From Saturnia japonica (lineage: Eukaryota > Arthropoda > Insecta > Lepidoptera > Saturniidae): DNA of 64,000 bases. How positions within the stretch are numbered: the first letter of the stretch is position 1; each line of letters opens with the position of its first letter. The DNA lies in NCBI GenBank assembly GCA_033032175.1, contig CM065323.1:1116001-1180000 (forward strand). Direction: 5' to 3'. A program made the translations under genes and the position numbers. The notes beneath the pieces are model-generated. The model ran no database searches. It was not told where the DNA came from and saw only the letters and a list, made by a program, of their open reading frames with translations. Positions 44,036 through 56,450 of this stretch are shown here, one piece after another.

Positions 44036-45108
44036 CTGTTGGCCATATCAACAAAACTCACAAAAAAAAAGCGTAAACAGAGTCGCAAAGATTTGAATAA
44101 ACTGGTAACTGTTGGCCATATCAACAAAACTCACAAAAAAAGGCGTAAACAGAGTCGAAAAGATTTGTAAAAACTGGTAATTGTTGGCTATATCAACAAA
44201 ACTCACAAAAAAAAAGCGTAAACAGAGTCGCAAAGATATAAAGAAACTGATAACTGTTGGCCATATCAACAAAACTCACAAAAAAGGTGTAAACAGAGTC
44301 GCAAAGATATAAAGAAACTGATAACTGTTGGCCATATCAACAAAACTCACAAAAAAGGTGTAAACAGAGTCGCAAAGATTTGAAGAAACTGCTAACTGTT
44401 GGCCATATCAACAAAACTCACAAAAAAAGCGTAAACAGAGTCGCAAAGATTTGAATAAACTGATAACTGTTGGCCATATCAACAAAACTCACAAAAAAAA
44501 AGCGTAAACAGAGTCGCAAAGTTTTGAAAAAACTGGTAATTGTTGGCTATATCAACAAAACTCACAAAAAAAAAGCGTAAACAGAGTCGCAAAGATTTGA
44601 AAAAACTGGTAATTGTTGGCCATATCCACAAAACTCACAAAAAAAAAAGCGTAAACAGAGTCGCAAAGATTTGAATAAACTGATAATTGTTGGCTATATC
44701 AACAAAACTCACAAAAAAAAAACGTAAACAGAGTCGCAAAGTTTTGAAAAAACTGGTAATTGTTGGCTATATCAACAAAACTCACAAAAAAAAAGCGTAA
44801 ACAGAGTCGCAAAGATTTGAATAAACTGATAATTGTTGGCTATATCAACAAAACTCACAAAAAAAAAACGTAAACAGAGTCGCAAAGTTTTGAAAAAACT
44901 GGTAATTGTTGGCTATATCAACAAAACTCACAAAAAAAAAGCGTAAACAGAGTCGCAAAGATTTGAAAAAACTGGTAATTGTTGGCCATATCCACAAAAC
45001 TCACAAAAAAAAAGCGTAAACAGAGTCGCAAAGATTTAAAGAAACTGATAACTGTTGGCCATATCAACAAAACTCACAAAAAAGGTGTAAACAGAGTCGC
45101 AAAGATAT
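44028..45108 (+). repeat. Minisatellite, 15 units of about 72 bp
   Basis: Each unit has CTGTTGGCCATATCAACAAA (or a near variant), ACTCACAAAA, an A-run of variable length, GTAAACAGAGTCGCAAAGAT and a linker TTGAA(T/A)AAACTG. CAAAACTCACAAAA occurs 15 times. Units fall into variants: GGTAACTG..GGCCAT, GATAACTG..GGCCAT, GGTAATTG..GGCTAT and GATAATTG..GGCTAT. Units 10-11 and 12-13 are near-identical pairs, a second-order repeat of about 145 bp. Length differences come mostly from the A-run. The 74-codon - frame here is a by-product of the repeat. Confidence 0.95.
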
Positions 45109-46224
45109 GTTCGCGGGACCATATTATATATTTAGATCATAATATAATATGAAATAGTTCAGAAATCGCTGTAGTACATTAATTTTGTGCCCTAAAAATA
45201 ATTATACATTCTATAAATTTTATGACTAACTTGCACGCCACTCACTCACTATTGACAATAAAGAATAGAAAAAGTAAGTAAGGAACGTAGTTAGTTATTA
45301 ATTTATAATACGAAACTTCATGAGCACTTTAACAATGTCTGATTACCAGGACATAAGAGTATCAAGGGGTTATCGAAATGTACTATGACGACTAAACTTA
45401 CGCAGTTTGAACTGTCATGGGCGTATCATCACGTATCTTCAACGAATGACGTAGCTAAACGAAACAAATACGTGATTTTAATATAATATTTTTCATTTTC
45501 AATACAAAAACAGTAAATAACCTTTTGTATACACGAGTATTACTAAGTATAAAAACAAAGGTTTTGTTTTAAGTTTTAAATTTTTATTTAATTTTATTTC
45601 AATATAGGTAATATTAAAACAATGGGAAACTTTTCAAGTGGGTTATGAATCAGCAGTATGTACACGTTGTGTCTTTTGTATAAATTGTTGAGTCGTCTTC
45701 ACCTTTACTCGTGCGACTTTGGTGGCTACTTGTATAAGGGCTGACAATTACTGGGACAGATATTAATCAGTTAAATTGTTAGAGAGTACTTGTACATATG
45801 TATTTATATCGAAATGGTCTATAAAATTTTCTGAACTTTCTGCATTACATGCCATAGATATTGAAGACGATTCGTGTGAAAATTTTTCAAACTGGGGTAA
45901 TCATCAATTTTTTTATTACCTATGTCTTGTGCGTAGAGCGCTAGGGACAGACGTACTGCACTTTACAATAAGTTTAGTCAATAACATTTTTTCAGGACTA
46001 TAACAAAAAATAACTACGCATATTCATCATTTTGTAGGTTGTATGCTCTCGAGTTCTTAAAAACATCCAATAGAAAAAAGAAATTTCAGTTTTCACACCT
46101 ACTTTTAATTTCTTCTTCGCAACTTCTAGTATTTGTGATAGTGTATGTAACTCTGAAGAACTTCGCAATTAGGCTACAAATAAACAAATGTGTGTTTTAG
46201 GGTGTTTAGGAAATTTGATATGTT
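45109..46224. other. No recognised gene
   Basis: AT-rich. A 75-codon + frame (45776-46003) has no recognised domain and no supporting splice sites. Confidence 0.4.
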
Positions 46225-46420
46225 GATGAATGTTTTTAACCGATGTATTGTATTATAGTCGTACAAGTTCGTGCACGACCGTCCTATGTTTTCGTCAGCC
46301 ATTGGCGGAGGCGTGGTAATGTAGAAGGAAAGGGAAACGCGTGCAATTGCGTGACGTAAACGCAAGTCACAGTACACTAAAGTAAACAGTATTACGTCTT
46401 CATACAAACGACCGAAACGA
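46225..46420 (-). promoter_or_regulatory. TATA-containing CpG-rich segment, - strand (twin A)
   Basis: On the - strand: ATACTGTTTACTTTAGTGTA (from about 46394), ACGTCACG, CGCCTCCGCCAATGGC, GGACGGTCGTGCACGAACTT, GTACGACTATAATA with a TATA-like box at 46257-46251. The same ordered blocks occur on the + strand at 46830-46940. It points toward the transporter's exon 1, 5.4 kb away. Promoter function is inferred from TATA, CpG content and a cAMP-response-like ACGTCA; it could instead be one arm of an inverted-repeat element. Confidence 0.4.
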
Positions 46421-46829
46421 AATTTAGGTAAACTTCAGTACACAATAATCGCGAGTACGCAGTTTATAACTAAGAATAAAATATTATATTACTTAATTCT
46501 TAGAATTTAAAATTGTTTTTGATTTATTAAAGTTATATTAAAACTAAAATTATATTTTTATTTAAAAAATGTACATTCTCTTATTGCTACCTCACAATCA
46601 CTTTTGAGACTAGAAATAAAACCTAAGTAGAAATAATTTAAATGAAAACTTAAAACATTTCTAGTAAATAATATATTTTGGTGAAAAGTTAATAATAACA
46701 TTTTAATATAGCATTATCAAATATGTAAGTAGGTATGTAACCCAAGAAATACAGTCAGAGGGCAACCCTAGGGCGTGTTTATTTACCGAGTGGCTGTAGG
46801 TAATTATTTCAAGAACACTGCTAAGACAA

Positions 46830-46975
46830 CATACTGTTTAGTTTAGTGCACTGTAGTGACGTAATGACGTGCTACCTCGTCCCCGCCAACGTCTCTCACA
46901 TGGGACGGTCGCGGACGAACTTGTTCGACTATAAATAAACAGTGAAATTAAAGTATTATTAATGATAGCATATAG
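46830..46975 (+). promoter_or_regulatory. TATA-containing CpG-rich segment, + strand (twin B)
   Basis: Blocks ATACTGTTTAGTTTAGTGCA, TGACGTAATGACGT (two half-CRE-like sites), CCCCGCCAACG, GGACGGTCGCGGACGAACTT, GTTCGACTATAAATA, with TATAAATA at 46930-46937. The arrangement mirrors twin A. No coding exon is recognised directly downstream; 46975-47110 is GC-richer and could be a 5' non-coding exon. Confidence 0.4.
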
Positions 46976-47864
46976 TTGTGGTCCATCGGTCTGTGGCGTC
47001 GAAGCGCTGATCAATCTTTACGCTGACGTTTCAAACACTTGTAGAGGCAAACAACTATTGTGATCTCGTGAAAGGTCATTCTCGTTCACGTGTCGTCGAA
47101 GATCTTATCTCGATTTAAATAATTATAATCTACATCGGGAATCAAACTTTATAGATTTACTGCACGAATATTTTAAAATTAGATTTACAGGGGCAACACC
47201 AGCCCCGGCTGTGTGGTGACAATACTTGAAAGTAAGGCTGCTGGTACGTACCGATAGCTGAGGCGAGATTTTGAACTGGAGTATGATACGGTAAATTATT
47301 TAAATATTTAAAACAAATTGTTCCTACAGCAAATATGTTGAGATTCAATTTTCATTAATAACACAGCTATACAAAAAAAAAAAGTTTTGTTTTGTTGCTC
47401 TGGATATCATCGCAAATTTTTACGTTTTCAAGTGCCCAGGATTACGAATATATTCATGAATGTTCTCAATGTGCTCGTATTTTCATGATTTTTGCATATC
47501 TTATATTTTGAACAATTATCGGTTTCCTAAAAATAAAATTTAATTTTCCAATCATGATTAGTCTTTTCTGCGCAACTTTTTCGCGCATACAAACATCACG
47601 TGATCCCCACTCTCAGACCCTTTGCTCCACAGGACAGCTGAGATCTCAGTTATTTGACAATATTGAAGTACGTACACGTGAATCAGGATAAGTTGTCGTC
47701 ATGGATCAATATTTTGTTTCAATTACTGAATTTCCATTCTAATATATTTGAAAATAAATCATAGCAAATCTAACAAAATCATTGATAGTTTCTTGAATTG
47801 AGTGCACAAATGGACCCAAAATCATTTTCATATCTAGGGCAACAAAACCACTGTAGACCAGTGT
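46976..47864. other. No recognised gene
   Basis: 46975-47110 is less AT-rich (CGTTCACGTGTCGTCGAAGA), possibly transcribed from twin B. The remainder is AT-rich with short frames only. Confidence 0.35.
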
Positions 47865-48185
47865 AATTAAGCCGCGATGGCTCAGTGGTAGCTTTTACAA
47901 ACATCACGTTGTAACGTGTGAGTTCGAATCCCTGAGCTTTCGGTGAAGGAAAACATCGTGATGAAACCATAGCATGTTGGTAGGGCTTTATCTAATGTCT
48001 GCCTGGCTGTTGTAAATCTATTGATCTTGTAGCTGCACTTGAGAGCAAGTCCTCCCACTAGGCATAGCGTAATACCATCTTAATCCACATCCTCAATTAA
48101 CATCAGGTGAGATTTGTGACCAAACGCTAAACAGTCGGTCGAGTATCGTACCGTTAGTTCACAACGACGGAGATATTTCCTAAAC
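47865..48185 (+). mobile_element. tRNA-derived SINE (type 2), most complete copy
   Basis: Head with A-box-like TGGCTCAGTGGTAGC and B box GAGTTCGAATCCC, then GCTTTCGGTGAAGGAAAACA, CATAGCATGTTGGTAGGGCT, CCACTAGGCATAGCGTAATA and 'AACATCAGGTGAGATTTGTG'. The last ~35 bp (CCTAAACCGGTGGTAACTTT) belong to a LINE 3' end in inverted orientation. Partial copies: 3598, 18125, 21640, 28985, 39690, 51610, 58140. Confidence 0.7.
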
Positions 48186-50762
48186 CGGTGGTAACTTTGA
48201 CATTCGTAAACGTATCGATATATAATCTACATAGAATAACAATTTTGTCTTAACAGCTTACCTGTAAATATTTTAAATAAATCGATAAATATCTACGCAA
48301 GATTATTTATCTGTCTGAATTTGCGAAGTAGACATGATCTACGATAAAAAGATTGCTATAGGGAAGCGATAAGAAATAATTGTTGGTAAATTCTATGTTT
48401 ATTATTATTTACCTACCTACCTTACTAAAGACTTTTTAAAGAAACCACCTAGTGAGGTAACCGTGTACTTTAAAAAATTAAACAATAAAATAATTACTAT
48501 TTAAATTTCCGCCAAAAACTCTCCGACAAGTTGTTTTGTTAAAATTACAATTAACTACTACACTATACTAATTGACGGCTGGTTTTTAGTATTGAAGTTG
48601 TTAAGTAGATAATTAATATAATATGTATTTTTAATTATATTATTGTTATTAATAACATGTTAACGCTTTGATTTGAATATAAATACTTAAATAATTATGT
48701 CTTATTATTGTTTAATTTGTTTGTATTTTTTGATAATTAGTGATGATATATAATGATGAATATTACCTAATGACATGCCGTCATCATACATTGTATCAGT
48801 TCCTTTTGGTTTATATTCTCCTGCTATCGACAACGGGTAATTTCACCCTTACATTTTCTATGACACAAGAATATTTCCTTGGTCTATTTATGAGTAATAA
48901 AAAGATTCTACTGAAGTATGGGTCCAGTGACAGTTTTCCTTTAATTTTCCCATGGGAACGCCACTCTGTCCAGTAGTAAATAGGGATCAACAAATCGAGT
49001 CGGGATCGAGTTTATTCGTCTTTTGCGTCCGTCACAACCAGGAAATCATAATCAATATTTACCGTTTACACACAGTCGTCCCCGATAGTGTATTATAAAA
49101 ACGACAATAGGTAATATTAAACTCTTGTAAGAAACAATGCCGAAGGTTTGATTACGTGTAAACCATACGTTTTCGATTTCATTTACGGCGATTCATCACG
49201 CGCATTATAATTATTATTATTATTTCAACGGGTGTAGATTGGTTGTCCGCCATTGCAGATTCACCGATAATGCATCGGACAAACACTTAATCGATACTAA
49301 TAGTTGTTGGTTTGTTTAAACGTGATGATATCTGGAACTACCAGTTACATTTGAAAATTTCTCTTTAATTTTTATAGCCTATTTATTGTGGGGGGTTGTA
49401 AGCTACTTAAATTCACTATTAACTAAGGAGCGACGTAGTAACAATGAAAGTCAATAATCATAAGGTTGCACGGGCACGAGTGAAATCATGGAGCACATCT
49501 AGTAATATCTATGACGATACAAAGTAGAACGATTGTGAATCAAACTTCCATACATTTATATTCATATATCACGCGAATCTAGAATGGTCTATTCGAGTGT
49601 ACATTACTTTAAAAACGAAATAACTATGTACAAAAAAAGCCGTCATGAGTACTGCCGACAGACGTGAATCTTGTTTTTCACATCTATTGGTACTCCGAGC
49701 AATAATTATTAACATAGATCAGTTGAGTAGTCCACGCATGCGATATGCTGTCACGCTCTGTTATACATAAATAATGTTCTGTTTCACTCAAACTTTGACT
49801 CTCTGTTACGATCGCTTAGGAACGATTTTATGAGTCGTTTAATTTTCATCGTACATTGCTCGTTTGCAAGAGAATTAACTTTGGAACTTCCAAGTAAAAA
49901 AGTAGTGTCTATTTAAACAATAATTCAATACGTCATAGTTATAACTACAGATATACTGTTACATGTCGGTCATCTCGGTGAGGCAAGGTGACGCGAACTA
50001 TTGACATTTACCCCATACGAAAATTGTAAAATTTGCTTATAGAAGTTGTCACTTCAAAAAGCAATCTAGTTTCGTTTCTTTAAGTTGACCAAGGTCCATG
50101 AAAGTGCGTACTGTTGTCAATTAGCGACTGGTTGAAATCTATACTACAAAAGATGGTAATGTATATATATATCAGCGTTGCCAGATTGTTTTTCGAGCAA
50201 AGCGAGATTTTGAAACCTTTTGAGTAACAATCGAGACGTAATAAAAAAATAGTATAATCTGTAGTTTTTTTACTATATTTCCTTTTATTTGAATTTCAAA
50301 TTAAGTTTAATGATAATTGAATGTTCATTTTAATGAAAATACTTTACTTTACTGCTGATTGGCCCTCTGTCTTTAGAGGTATATAAAATCAATATGTAAT
50401 ACTCGCTCATGTTACTCAAGAATGACTTATTTATAGCTTACTAAGCAATGTAATTTTGGGCTAGAAATCGGGACGTCTCGCCAAAATCGGTACGTCTGGA
50501 AACGCTGTTATGTATGTATCATAGTTTTTTTTTATCTTGGTTTTTAAAACCGTTTTTTGTTCAAATATGAACAATCCTCAACGCTCAAACGAGTCGCTAT
50601 CACGTGTTATTTACCATTTGTGAGGTGATCGCTCATTAAAGTCGGTAATCAGCTACCGTGACCGTTAGACCACAGAATCAAATTACACATCAATACATCC
50701 ATATAAGATAAAATCTAATCTAATATGGAAACGTAAGTGATAATAATATTTGCAAGACAATT
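48186..50762. other. No recognised gene
   Basis: AT-rich with several short CpG patches but no exon-like segment I trust. A 78-codon + frame (48740-48976) shows no family. Confidence 0.4.
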
Positions 50763-51029
50763 TCACAAAACAACTAATCTCAGCTTTGTTCTCCGCTTAA
50801 CGACCAGCCGGTATACATTATAAAGAAAGAAAGAAAGAAGAAGCATTAATTGGACAATAACACCACACAACACACATAAATTTTTAAATATAAAACAAAA
50901 CAAATCAATTGACACAATAAATGAAGTGTTGCATGGAGTCGAATAGGTCCCTGTCTCAGCATAATGCTGCAGGCCTACAAGCGCCAGCACTGCAGCGCTG
51001 ATATACCGACAAGACCTGTAAGGCCTCAC
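50763..51029 (-). other. 88-codon open frame, unrecognised
   Basis: The - strand frame begins near 51029 with RPYRSCRYISAAVLALVGLQ and runs into a hydrophobic stretch and a (TTCT)n microsatellite at 50822-50840. The N-terminal third is GC-richer than the rest. No conserved domain recognised; probably a repeat-derived frame. Confidence 0.25.
50822..50842 (+). repeat. (AAAG)n microsatellite
   Basis: Four to five AAAG units, the complement of the (TTTC)n at 6399. Confidence 0.75.
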
Positions 51030-51354
51030 GGACGAATTAACACAACAACAATTTTAATTAATTAAACTAAATAATCGTAACTTTCTAAGAATAAGCTACA
51101 AATGTGCTATAATATAATATATCTTCTAACTGTAAACTGCATATATATATAATCATATCCCATACACTTAGAGATAGACTGCCCACCACTTGAGAAAAAA
51201 ATATTTAGATACCTACTGAGCCAACATAATTGAATGGCATAGTAAATTCATTTGCACATATTATAACTCGCCTTAAAAAGTCCTACGTTTGAATCGATCT
51301 TGTAACCTCTTGAGTTTTTTTTTGTTCTATTCTTTGTAATTTTTTTTTTATATA

Positions 51355-51605
51355 TAAATAGCTAAGATGGGAAACAAGCATACGGCCCGCCTGACGGTAT
51401 GCGGCTATCATAGCCTAGGGACGCTTAATCTAGCATTTACCGACCTCGAACCCCTCTACCTTAACTCGAAGCCCCTACTCACTGCAGGAACACAACACAA
51501 GATTATTTGACTGCGTTCTTTTGTAGAGTGGAGGTATTCACCAGTCGGACTGCTCCAAATAGAGAGAAATCCCCAAAAGAAACTCTTTGTGCCTTACCTC
51601 ACTTT
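51355..51605 (+). repeat. Interspersed repeat family E5, copy 4
   Basis: CAAGCATACGGCCCGCCTGA, CCTACTCACTGCAGGAACAC, TTATTTGACTGCGTTCTTTT, GAGAGAAATCCCCAAAAGAA and GTGCCTTACCTC. The best preserved copy of the family in the window. Confidence 0.7.
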
Positions 51606-51609
51606 AAAC

Positions 51610-51775
51610 TTAGTTTTTGGTCACAATCTCACCCGATGTTAAATGACGATGTATTCCAAAACGTGCTAAGCCTAGTTGGGAGTCACTCAAGTGCAGCTGA
51701 CGAAACACACCTCTAGGTGCTAGGATATAGGGATTCGAACCCACATCGATCGGCGCGGTGTACAGGCTATCTTCT
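51610..51775 (-). mobile_element. SINE type 2, partial, - strand
   Basis: On the - strand it has the B box TGGGTTCGAATCCC and body pieces through GACGGTTAACATCGGGTGAG-type sequence; here in + orientation 'GGTCACAATCTCACCCGATG' and 'GTGCTAAGCCTAGTTGGGAG'. Directly follows the E5 repeat. Confidence 0.6.
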
Positions 51776-51990
51776 TCTTCTTACCCCTTATCCTAATTAA
51801 GTAGGGTCGACACAACAAGTTTCTTCTTTCACTCTATTAAATATAATCTCAGTGTTCACGTCGTTTATACGCATATAATTCTTCACGCATTCCATCAATA
51901 CCTTCTTCGGTCTTCTATTATTAATTAATTCTATCTGGTCTATTCTATATAATTTAAACAGTGCTACCATTGCCTGTCATAGTTAATTAT
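51776..51990 (-). repeat. LINE tail/3' UTR repeat fragment
   Basis: 'TTACCCCTTATCCTAATTAA' then 'GTAGGGTCGACACAACAAGT' and 'CATCAATACCTTCTTCGGTC' (inverse of a G-x-P-K-K coding piece) are typical of the 3' end of a common lepidopteran RTE/craft-like LINE, in - orientation. Confidence 0.45.
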
Positions 51991-52914
51991 AACTTTAAAA
52001 AAATCAATAGTTCAACGTCCGTGTAGTCTTGAATCCTGTCCAGATCGTTGTATTTTTCCGTTACCCATTCAAATATAAATATATTTCCCACGCAAACACA
52101 TAATTTTGTCTGCATTCTACTTTTACTAACTAATTCTCACATACTTAAAATTATCTTTTTTAATTAGCAAATGTTATAAAATTTATATAAAGATATATAG
52201 GAGTAATTAAGAAAATATAATTATCATAAATTTATAATATAAAAATCGGAAGATGTTATTTTGAATGAATTTACAAAAAAAAAAAAAAATCAAATTTCGA
52301 CTTTACTTATATTAATAATTAATTATTTAACACTTTTCCATATCAAGTATTATAATTAGTACTCACTCAAGCACCTGATAAGATCTTAAAATATACTCTA
52401 ATAAACCCCATCCCAAATAACCGATGATATTTAAGACCTTCTAATGAGTCCAAACACAATACCTCTATTGTAAGTTGGTGAGGAGTTTGTCAAATTACAG
52501 ATGATGATGCAGCATCGAGTTAGGGTTACCATGTTCCTCTCATATCATTGAAGAACAGAATACCACATTTCGACTTGATCAGATCACATCTATTCGTCAA
52601 CTAGAAAAAAGCTGATAATCTTCAAACTGCTGAACAGATTTTCTTGAATAATTGCTAAGAACATTCTCGATCAAATCATCTTTCACGCAAAAAAACATAA
52701 ATCACAATCGGTTTAGACACACAGATACACGTGTTAAACTTATAACGCCATTCTGTTTGCGTGGGCGGTTAAAACCGAAAACCAATGGAACTGTTTCGGG
52801 ATACAGCGATGAGCACTAAGAGATCCTCCTGATATGGTGCCAAGAAAAAAAACTAGTGTCTCATTTTTGTGGAAACAAAAAAGATACAATTTAAAATAGA
52901 AAACACTTCAAATC
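51991..52914. other. No recognised gene
   Basis: AT-rich, with a 16-A run near 52275. 52630-52790 resembles fragments of the repeat families around 53800 but not convincingly. Confidence 0.35.
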
Positions 52915-53390
52915 AAATCAAATTAAAATAGTCTTTATTCAATTTAGGCGCTAAGAAAGCACTTATGAACGTCAAACACTACCACCGGTTTGGAAAACAT
53001 CCCAGCCATCGAGAAGAACCTGACAAGAAATAGTATTTCTATACTATTAATATAATATAATAATGTCTAATGCAATGCAATAATAATAACCATATAATTC
53101 AGTCGATGCACAGAGAGGGAGTCACTTCCAGACATCCCTATCATTCACTTAATAATGATCGACCCTATAATAACCTTTTGACATTAAAACCTGCTTGATA
53201 TGGTCCTTGAACGTATTGTCCGGTAAATCAGCAAAGTGCTTCGTGATCTTATTATATAACCTAACACTTACCTAAAAAACCTAAGTCTAAAACACGGCAC
53301 GGCTAATGTATGTCTATTTCAATTATTAAAACTGTGTTGTTCTTTAACAAAATCTAGCTTATCAAAGTTTTAACACTGTCGTTGTACGTC
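52915..53390 (-). pseudogene. Jockey-like LINE ORF2 C-terminus and 3' UTR
   Basis: On the - strand from 53390: a piece equivalent to 17640-17700 (AGAACAACACAGTTTTAATA), then GKCxV..., then LPDNTFKDHIKQVLMSKGYY and RVDHY followed by a stop, and a 3' UTR ending 'GAATAAAGACTATTTTAATT', i.e. with an AATAAA just before the end. The C-terminal peptide is found again at 58690-58560. 5'-truncated, as usual for LINE insertions. Confidence 0.65.
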
Positions 53391-53799
53391 AACGTACATA
53401 ATTAATCGATGTACTGTGAGGACTTTTTATTTGATGCCCTGCACGCAGGTATCGCTGCCGGATGGTTTTACTTTTAGTAATATGGCTTCATTTTGCGCTA
53501 CTGCTACTAAAATAATTCCTTAAAAATGTTGTATATTTTTTTATATTAACTTATCTAATTTTTATAATATTTACAATGTATTATTTTGTATTGTTTTTTT
53601 TTTTTTTTAAACGATGTTATTATCAGAACAGCATTGTTTATTTATTATTAACACGATGTTCTGGTGAAATCGACTATGTGTTTTATTGGAAACCGTCTCG
53701 TAATTCTGCACTTGTGCAAATTCATTGTATGTATAAAGGCTATGACTTTGTATCGTGAAATGTATTTATAAATACATACAATGATCATCTACGTATACA
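53391..53799. other. No recognised gene
   Basis: AT-rich; a T-run of about 14 at 53595. A 60-codon frame here is not recognised. Confidence 0.4.
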
Positions 53800-54250
53800 T
53801 AATTAGCGCTTTTCCCGCGGCTTCATTTGCGTCATAGTTATGCCCCATTGTTTTAACTGAATCGCTAAATAAAAATTTTCATAGATTTATATTGAATAAT
53901 GGCTGTATTTCATACAAATTCTTATCCCATTTTTCGCCACCTTAGAGGTTGATTTTCCAAAAATCCTTGCTTAGTGCTCACCTATAGTGTAAAATGAACC
54001 CGCATGTGAACTTTTGCACGATCCCTAAGACCAGTAATTCGGGCTGTGCGTTGATATTTTAGTCAGTCAGTTATCTTTTTTAATGAATGTTCAGCCATAA
54101 CTCCTTTGTTTATGAACCGATTTGGATGGTTATTTTTTTACTTAATAGGGAATACCTCAAGGGTCGTCCCATTTTAATTTCATTGGCATTGGACCTTCAA
54201 TTTCGGAGATACACCAGTGAACTGTTCAAATCTTTGAAGTAATTTTTATT
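53800..54250 (+). repeat. Interspersed repeat family F3, longest copy
   Basis: Starts at about CGCTTTTCCCGCGGCTTCAT and includes AACTGAATCGCTAAATAAAA, CCTTGCTTAGTGCTCACCTA, GGGCTGTGCGTTGATATTTT, TTAGTCAGTCAGTTATC, TTTATGAACCGATTTGGATG and CATTGGACCTTCAATTTCGG. It links two pieces found separately at 3950-4210 and 7840-8020. Confidence 0.65.
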
Positions 54251-56450
54251 TTTTGTTAAAAATTGTCTTTTATATTATTTAGATAGATAAGGATTAATAG
54301 TCAAATGTTGTACGAAATGTAAGATTATGTTGCCAATATACTCCTTGACCTAGTCACCGTGAGGCGCGAGGGCATTGTATTGCAAACGTAAGGACGATTT
54401 TTAATATTACTTAGCGTACTATAAAACATATTAAGTTATACTAAAATGTGAAAAAAATCATCAAAACTTTTTTTGATTTTTGTTCGATATGTATTTTTTA
54501 TATCAATAAATAAATGAATTTGCATAAATACATAATAATGCTATAGTATAAAGATACAAAAATATATCACTACTTAAAATATAAAAGCGAATGTGAATTT
54601 GTTCCTTCGTTCGTACGTCTTCAGGGATAAACTACTAAACCAATTTTACTAAAAACTAAGAGGTGAAAAGTATGTATTTTCATTTATACAATGTCCGACG
54701 ACGGACATATGTCGTATTATTAAATCGAATTAATTATTTTTACAATTTTACATGATATAATTATTAATAAATAATTTAATTACAAAAAGCTTTTAATAAA
54801 ACCAATTTATGTCTTGTTCTCCACAGAGTAGCACGTTAGTTAGTATATTGTATATTGGATAATTAAATACTACTTTATTATTGCTTTCAATCATTTTATT
54901 CCACTTAGAGTAGAGAGATGTCGCGTGAATCAGAAACTAGTTAATAATTTATAAGGTTGCGTTTTATATAAATACGAATATAACCTCCGATGCGCCTTAC
55001 AAGTTGATTCTCAATTTAGAACTAATCTAAATTTTTGATTACAATTTTTTTTTTAATAATACTAACTGACGCCTTTATCTTTATTACTAAGCTCCTATAA
55101 AAAAGCGCAATGAGATGTACATACAACCTAGATCCTTTTTTTGGGTTCAGTCATATATTTCTCGAAAAACTACATTGAAATACATTCAGTAGTTTTCAAA
55201 TGATGCACGTTCTAAAATAGAAAATGTATGATTATATTATCTGGCACTCACAACTTCGTTTTCGGTAATTAAAACTTATAATTTTATAAGAAATATTTTA
55301 TAGTTTATTTAACATTTTGTGTGAGGTTTTATAGACGTAGTGACGTAGACGTCCGCTAAGAAGATTTTTTTTCTCTTAATTTTTGCTACTAAAACTTGAA
55401 AAAGATTTTTTTTTAAAGTAAATGCATAAGTGCAAAATACATGATAGAAATTATTTAAAATATAATCTCTCAGTTATATAAACCAATCTAAAGAATTTTA
55501 TACAGATTGTCAAAAATCAGCTCTCAACGCACAATCGTTTCGGGCTCAAAATTTTCACTTTGATAAATAAAATGACCTAGTTATTGTTTGTAAGGTTACT
55601 TAGCATAATAAATAAATGACTATTATTAAAGCATATTCTAACTATATAGCAAACAAACTAAACAGCATTTTCTACATTACATAAATTAATCCTAATTATT
55701 TTGGCGGGAATGGAAAAACCTGTCATAATATTTACGTACCATAATTTTTTACATAACCTTGCTTATGTTCTTTTATTTTATGTTTTATATTTTTTTTAAA
55801 GTACTTGATTAATAAGATGTGCTATTTTTTATTGTTAACGTCAGAGAGATAATGGCATTTTTTTTTGTCTCTGAGAAGAATTCCAAAGATAACTCTTTAT
55901 CTTTAGTAGCACGTATCACACGATAATGATGATAAACTTTAGTTATAAATTATCCCTGCAGTTCCCATAACAAGTATTATGTATTTTGCGACTTTTTTAT
56001 GTTGTATCAGTGTATCCTTTTTATGAGTTAGTCTACAGTACACCGAACATTTGGCAACTAAATTCTATAACGTGTATTTGTCACACTTGACATAAGCAAA
56101 ATTGCCCACATAAGCAGAAAGCCTAATTTTTTTTAATAATATTAGTAATTAGGTTATATTTTTAAATAATAAGGTAAATTTCGTCAGTCTAAACCGAGAA
56201 CATAATTTATCTAATTCTAAAAAAAAATGTAATATATTTCAGTTCATTTTCAATATAATACTACAAGTATAATGTTTTCAAATACTTACTTTTACTATTA
56301 AAAACAAACTATTTGAAATCGCCCAACTTGAACAATAAAAGTTTTCACTTCAAATATATGAATATTTTTATTTAAATAGACAATACACTGAATTCAATTT
56401 CCCGGACACAGTGTAACGACGTTGGAAAATCTCCCGAGACGCTGCTAAAG
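54251..56450. other. No recognised gene
   Basis: Very AT-rich for 2.2 kb. 'GCGAATGTGAATTTGTTCCT' near 54588 resembles family-D-like repeat starts. No exon-like segment. Confidence 0.45.

Noticed and set aside
44048..44272. 74-codon - strand frame as a repeated membrane protein
   Set aside because: It is simply the translation of minisatellite units; length shifts of the A-run break it in the next units.
47880..47945. Functional tRNA gene
   Set aside because: A and B boxes are tRNA-like, but no cloverleaf with paired acceptor stem is apparent and the sequence continues into a SINE body seen many times.
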